Positions 61,801-64,000 of a stretch of DNA of 64,000 nt are shown here, in pieces; positions within the stretch are counted from its first letter, which is position 1; every line of letters starts with the position of its first letter. Origin of the DNA: Legionella norrlandica (GTDB taxonomy: Bacteria; Pseudomonadota; Gammaproteobacteria; Legionellales; Legionellaceae); the NCBI RefSeq assembly GCF_000770585.1, contig NZ_JNCF01000004.1, positions 34,081 through 98,080 of the forward strand. Direction: 5' to 3'. Made by a program: the position numbers and the translations under genes. The notes below the pieces were generated by a model, which saw only the letters and a list, made by a program, of their open reading frames with translations, had not been told where the DNA came from and did no database searches.

Positions 61801-62329
61801 ACCTTTAGGCCAACTAAATCCATCCCTACATAAAAAAGCAATGATTTGTGCCCAAATAGTAGCGATCAGAAAAATAATTACCAAGCGGGGTAAGAAATTA
61901 GTAATTATTGGAATGGATGATGGCACAGCCCGAGTTGATGCGGTTGTTTTTGGAGAAATTTTTGAACAATTTTCTGAGCCACTAACAACTGGCGGTATGT
62001 TAGTTATTGAGGGTGAAGTAGCCATTGATGATTATAATGGTGGAATTAAATTGACTGCCAGCCAGTTGTTTAGTGTTGCGATGGCTAGAACCAAGTTTGC
62101 TCGTTGTCTTGAGTTGCGTTTCAATCAAAATAGCAGCACGCTATTTTCTTCTATTCAATCTTTATTAAAGACACACTCAGGCCGATGTGCCGTTCAGTTT
62201 GTTTATACTAATGCTTTTGCCAAAGCACATTTAAATCTTGGTCAACAATGGCATGTCACTCCTAGCGATGATTTAATCAAATTATTGAGTAATCTGTTAG
62301 GGGAGGAACAAGTTGCGATGCGTTATTAG
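58883..62329 (+). CDS. dnaE: DNA polymerase III alpha subunit
   Basis: Replicative polymerase catalytic subunit, 1,148 residues (E. coli has 1,160). N-terminal PHP domain begins [16 protein letters not shown]. The polymerase core has [20 protein letters not shown] and [19 protein letters not shown], which carries two of the three catalytic Asp. The FATG...[14 protein letters not shown] region is followed by [15 protein letters not shown]. Near the C terminus are the HhH region ([12 protein letters not shown]), the beta-clamp motif in SSGQFDLFS (QFDLF) and an OB domain ([20 protein letters not shown]). All features of an active enzyme are present. Confidence 0.98.
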   Translation: [1148 protein letters not shown]

Positions 62330-62434
62330 GTTTTTGATATGGGTATAGCGATCTGGCTGGCGCTGCAGCGACAACCAGAATATACTATTGAGGGAGATTT
62401 GCGTATTGGATAATATCTTCTTGGTTGTTATCGA

Positions 62435-63676
62435 TTAGCACGTGGCAATCAATGATTTCGTAGAAGATTCTTCATCATCAGTTGTCTTTTCCCGTAGCTT
62501 TAATTGCTCTTTTAATTCATTAATTAGTTCAAGTGGAAGTTGAACTCCACTATCAGGAATAGTAACTGGCTTTCCATTAATAAGTAGTTTGCCATCCTCA
62601 GTAATTTCTACGCTTTGTTGTCCCTCTTCGGCTTTTATATCTGAGTTTGGATTATACTCAATAACGATGCCGCCAATCACCGATTTACCATCAGTAATAC
62701 GAATGCCAGTCATCTGAGAAGTATTAGGATAGTTACTATAATAATTGATGATTGCTGCACTGGTTTTCCATAATAACCGATAGGCGAGGTCCAAAGGCAT
62801 GCCTACACCTATTCCTACTCCTTGCCCAAGGATTCCCATTGCAGTTCCTAATACATGACCTAGGCTAATGCTGAAAAATGCAGTGACTAGCTTGCTTGCT
62901 ATCACTTGAGAGAATAGTGCAACGCCCATAGGACCTGTAGTGCCTAGCATTAGTAAGGTGCTTCCCACCATGGTGGTGATTTGTAATTTGGTTGACATCG
63001 CTTTAGAGGATTGACTAATGACATCTCCTCCAAGGTAACCAATTGTTGCCCCTGTATAGGAAAATGCAGCTCCAAATAAAGGTTGAGTAATAGATGTAAT
63101 TGGATAATTTATGTAAGGATTGCTAGATACCTTTTTAATATTTATATTGCTTACAAATTTGGAAAATTCACTCCATTCCTGTTCAGTAAATGGCTTCATG
63201 TTCTCTTTACGTAAAGCAGCATTAGCATCGCTAAATGCAGATAACGATGAGTTGATAATTCTATTGGCAGCCAGAAAACACATTTCTTTGTCTTCATCAT
63301 CCAAGTAATTGAGATCAGTAATCCCTAGATGCTTGTTAATTAATCGGTATAATGCGGAGTTATTTTTGGGAGATGAAATTTGCAATTGGATATATAAACA
63401 AGCTGCAATGACCACTCGTGACGCAGTTAAATTAGCTTCCCATTGCTCAGGGGTAGTAATTTCTTCTTCTTTTGCGAGATTCGCTCTAAGGACGACGATC
63501 ATTTTTTTTATAAATTTGGTTTGTTTATCCCTGGCTATGACATCGGTACCTCCGAAAAAAGTAGGTACACCAATGAAAGATGGTGGTTGATCCAAATCCA
63601 CTTTCCTCTCTGCTTGATAGTCATCACGTAAGAAATTAAGACTGGTAAGTGCTCCCGCTGGTAGAATATATCGCAT
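62435..63676 (-). CDS. Unrecognised protein, candidate Dot/Icm effector
   Basis: 413 residues without a signal peptide. A helical, soluble N-terminal half (to about residue 195) with ITDLNYLDDEDKEMCFLAAN is followed by a glycine-rich hydrophobic centre (about 200-315: FGAAFSYTGATIGYLGGDV, VGSTLLMLGTTGPMGVALFS, GHVLGTAMGILGQGVGIGVG). A soluble C-terminal part follows with a GKLLINGKPVTIPDSG beta unit. The last 25 residues contain an acidic block (EKTTDDEESSTKS), like the E-block of Dot/Icm signals. No homologue is recognised. It is separated from dnaE (convergent) by 105 bases. Confidence 0.6.
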   Translation of the reverse strand: MRYILPAGALTSLNFLRDDYQAERKVDLDQPPSFIGVPTFFGGTDVIARDKQTKFIKKMIVVLRANLAKEEEITTPEQWEANLTASRVVIAACLYIQLQISSPKNNSALYRLINKHLGITDLNYLDDEDKEMCFLAANRIINSSLSAFSDANAALRKENMKPFTEQEWSEFSKFVSNINIKKVSSNPYINYPITSITQPLFGAAFSYTGATIGYLGGDVISQSSKAMSTKLQITTMVGSTLLMLGTTGPMGVALFSQVIASKLVTAFFSISLGHVLGTAMGILGQGVGIGVGMPLDLAYRLLWKTSAAIINYYSNYPNTSQMTGIRITDGKSVIGGIVIEYNPNSDIKAEEGQQSVEITEDGKLLINGKPVTIPDSGVQLPLELINELKEQLKLREKTTDDEESSTKSLIATC

Positions 63677-64000
63677 AATAACCTCATATCCCTTGATAAT
63701 TTACTATGATTTTTTATCTTACTGGTTCATTGGTTAAATGCAATCTTATTTGATTAGTTTTTACTAAATTGTTGCAATCTTATTTGATTATGTTTTGCTA
63801 ATACCATTTAAAATAGTTTTTAGAATTATGGAATTTTTTAAATTTGGATTGATTTTATAATGCAAAAAATGCTTATAGCTTTTGAAGAATTACTAAAAAT
63901 ACTATTGCCTTATCAAAAACGATGCTAAGACCTTTTAGCCTAAGGTTAGACATGTTAATCTTAATGTGTTGATTCAAACTAGAAAAAAGCAGTTAAAACC
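63677..64000. other. AT-rich upstream region with two direct repeats
   Basis: No gene identified in the last 324 bases. TGCAATCTTATTTGATTA occurs at 63739-63756 and 63773-63790, 18 identical bases with a 34-base period, upstream of the minus-strand gene. A frame of 22 codons at 63860 has no support. The sequence may contain the promoter and regulator sites of the 62435-63676 gene. Confidence 0.5.
63739..63790. repeat. 18-bp direct repeat, two copies 34 bp apart
   Basis: Two identical copies of TGCAATCTTATTTGATTA at 63739-63756 and 63773-63790, 63-114 bases upstream of the start of the minus-strand gene at 63676. Spacing is about three helical turns, which would suit a dimeric or cooperatively binding regulator. 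Confidence 0.5.

Noticed and set aside
62330..62413. In-frame open stretch after the dnaE stop (24 codons from an ATG at 62339) suggesting readthrough or a truncated dnaE
   Set aside because: DnaE already has full family length and its usual end; the stretch has no ribosome site and no recognised motif.
63860..63928. 22-codon frame in the right-hand gap
   Set aside because: Too short, no ribosome site, AT-rich composition.

Overview
This is a low-GC gammaproteobacterial chromosome segment that almost certainly comes from the genus Legionella. The strongest evidence is a long coiled-coil protein at 25834-28062 that I recognise as a homologue of the Dot/Icm effector LidA. Further candidate effectors with no bacterial housekeeping look are scattered between conserved genes. 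I cannot fix the species from sequence alone. No rRNA, tRNA, CRISPR array or complete insertion sequence was seen.

Layout, left to right. 0-2.7 kb: pdxB and a site-2-type membrane protease (minus strand), a 3' remnant of a GspA/ExeA-like ATPase, and a frameshifted PAP2 phosphatase. 2.7-11.1 kb: a candidate effector, etfBA, alanine dehydrogenase with a clear terminator, a structured inverted-repeat element, penicillin-binding protein 1A and a coiled-coil protein in the position of the effector RavH. 11.4-19.8 kb: pilMNOPQ (type IV pilus alignment complex and secretin), then aroK, aroB and a DamX-like SPOR protein. 19.9-25.6 kb: a universal stress protein, ribF-ileS-lspA (riboflavin kinase, Ile-tRNA synthetase, signal peptidase II) and a KDPG-aldolase-like protein that has lost its Schiff-base lysine. 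25.8-31.4 kb: an effector island with the LidA homologue and a roughly 1,041-residue protein split by a one-base lesion. 31.6-36.8 kb: era-recO-pdxJ and a two-subunit 2-oxoacid:acceptor oxidoreductase. 37.4-46.8 kb: a BI-1 family membrane protein, a nitrilase-family amidase, tldD, a long-chain acyl-CoA synthetase, mfd and a membrane protein. 47.1-52 kb: a small secreted protein, an inverted-repeat element, an ankyrin protein, rmuC, an exported DUF4785-like protein and an exported alpha/beta hydrolase. 52-64 kb: ligA, a peptide-type ABC importer without its ATPases, dnaE and a last candidate effector.

The most notable feature of the window is a set of six genes (PAP2, the large effector candidate, era, the oxidoreductase alpha subunit, the acyl-CoA synthetase and mfd). 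Each is broken into two frames by what looks like one missing base in a short homopolymer. In every case adding one base restores a full-length family member. Because era is normally essential and the lesions share one signature, base-calling or assembly error is the likeliest explanation. A genuine burst of -1 slippage mutations is the alternative.

The most interesting biology is the pathogen-specific material: the LidA homologue with an internal duplication, its large unrecognised neighbour, three other effector candidates, the degenerate aldolase, and several small palindromic or inverted-repeat elements that may be miniature mobile elements.
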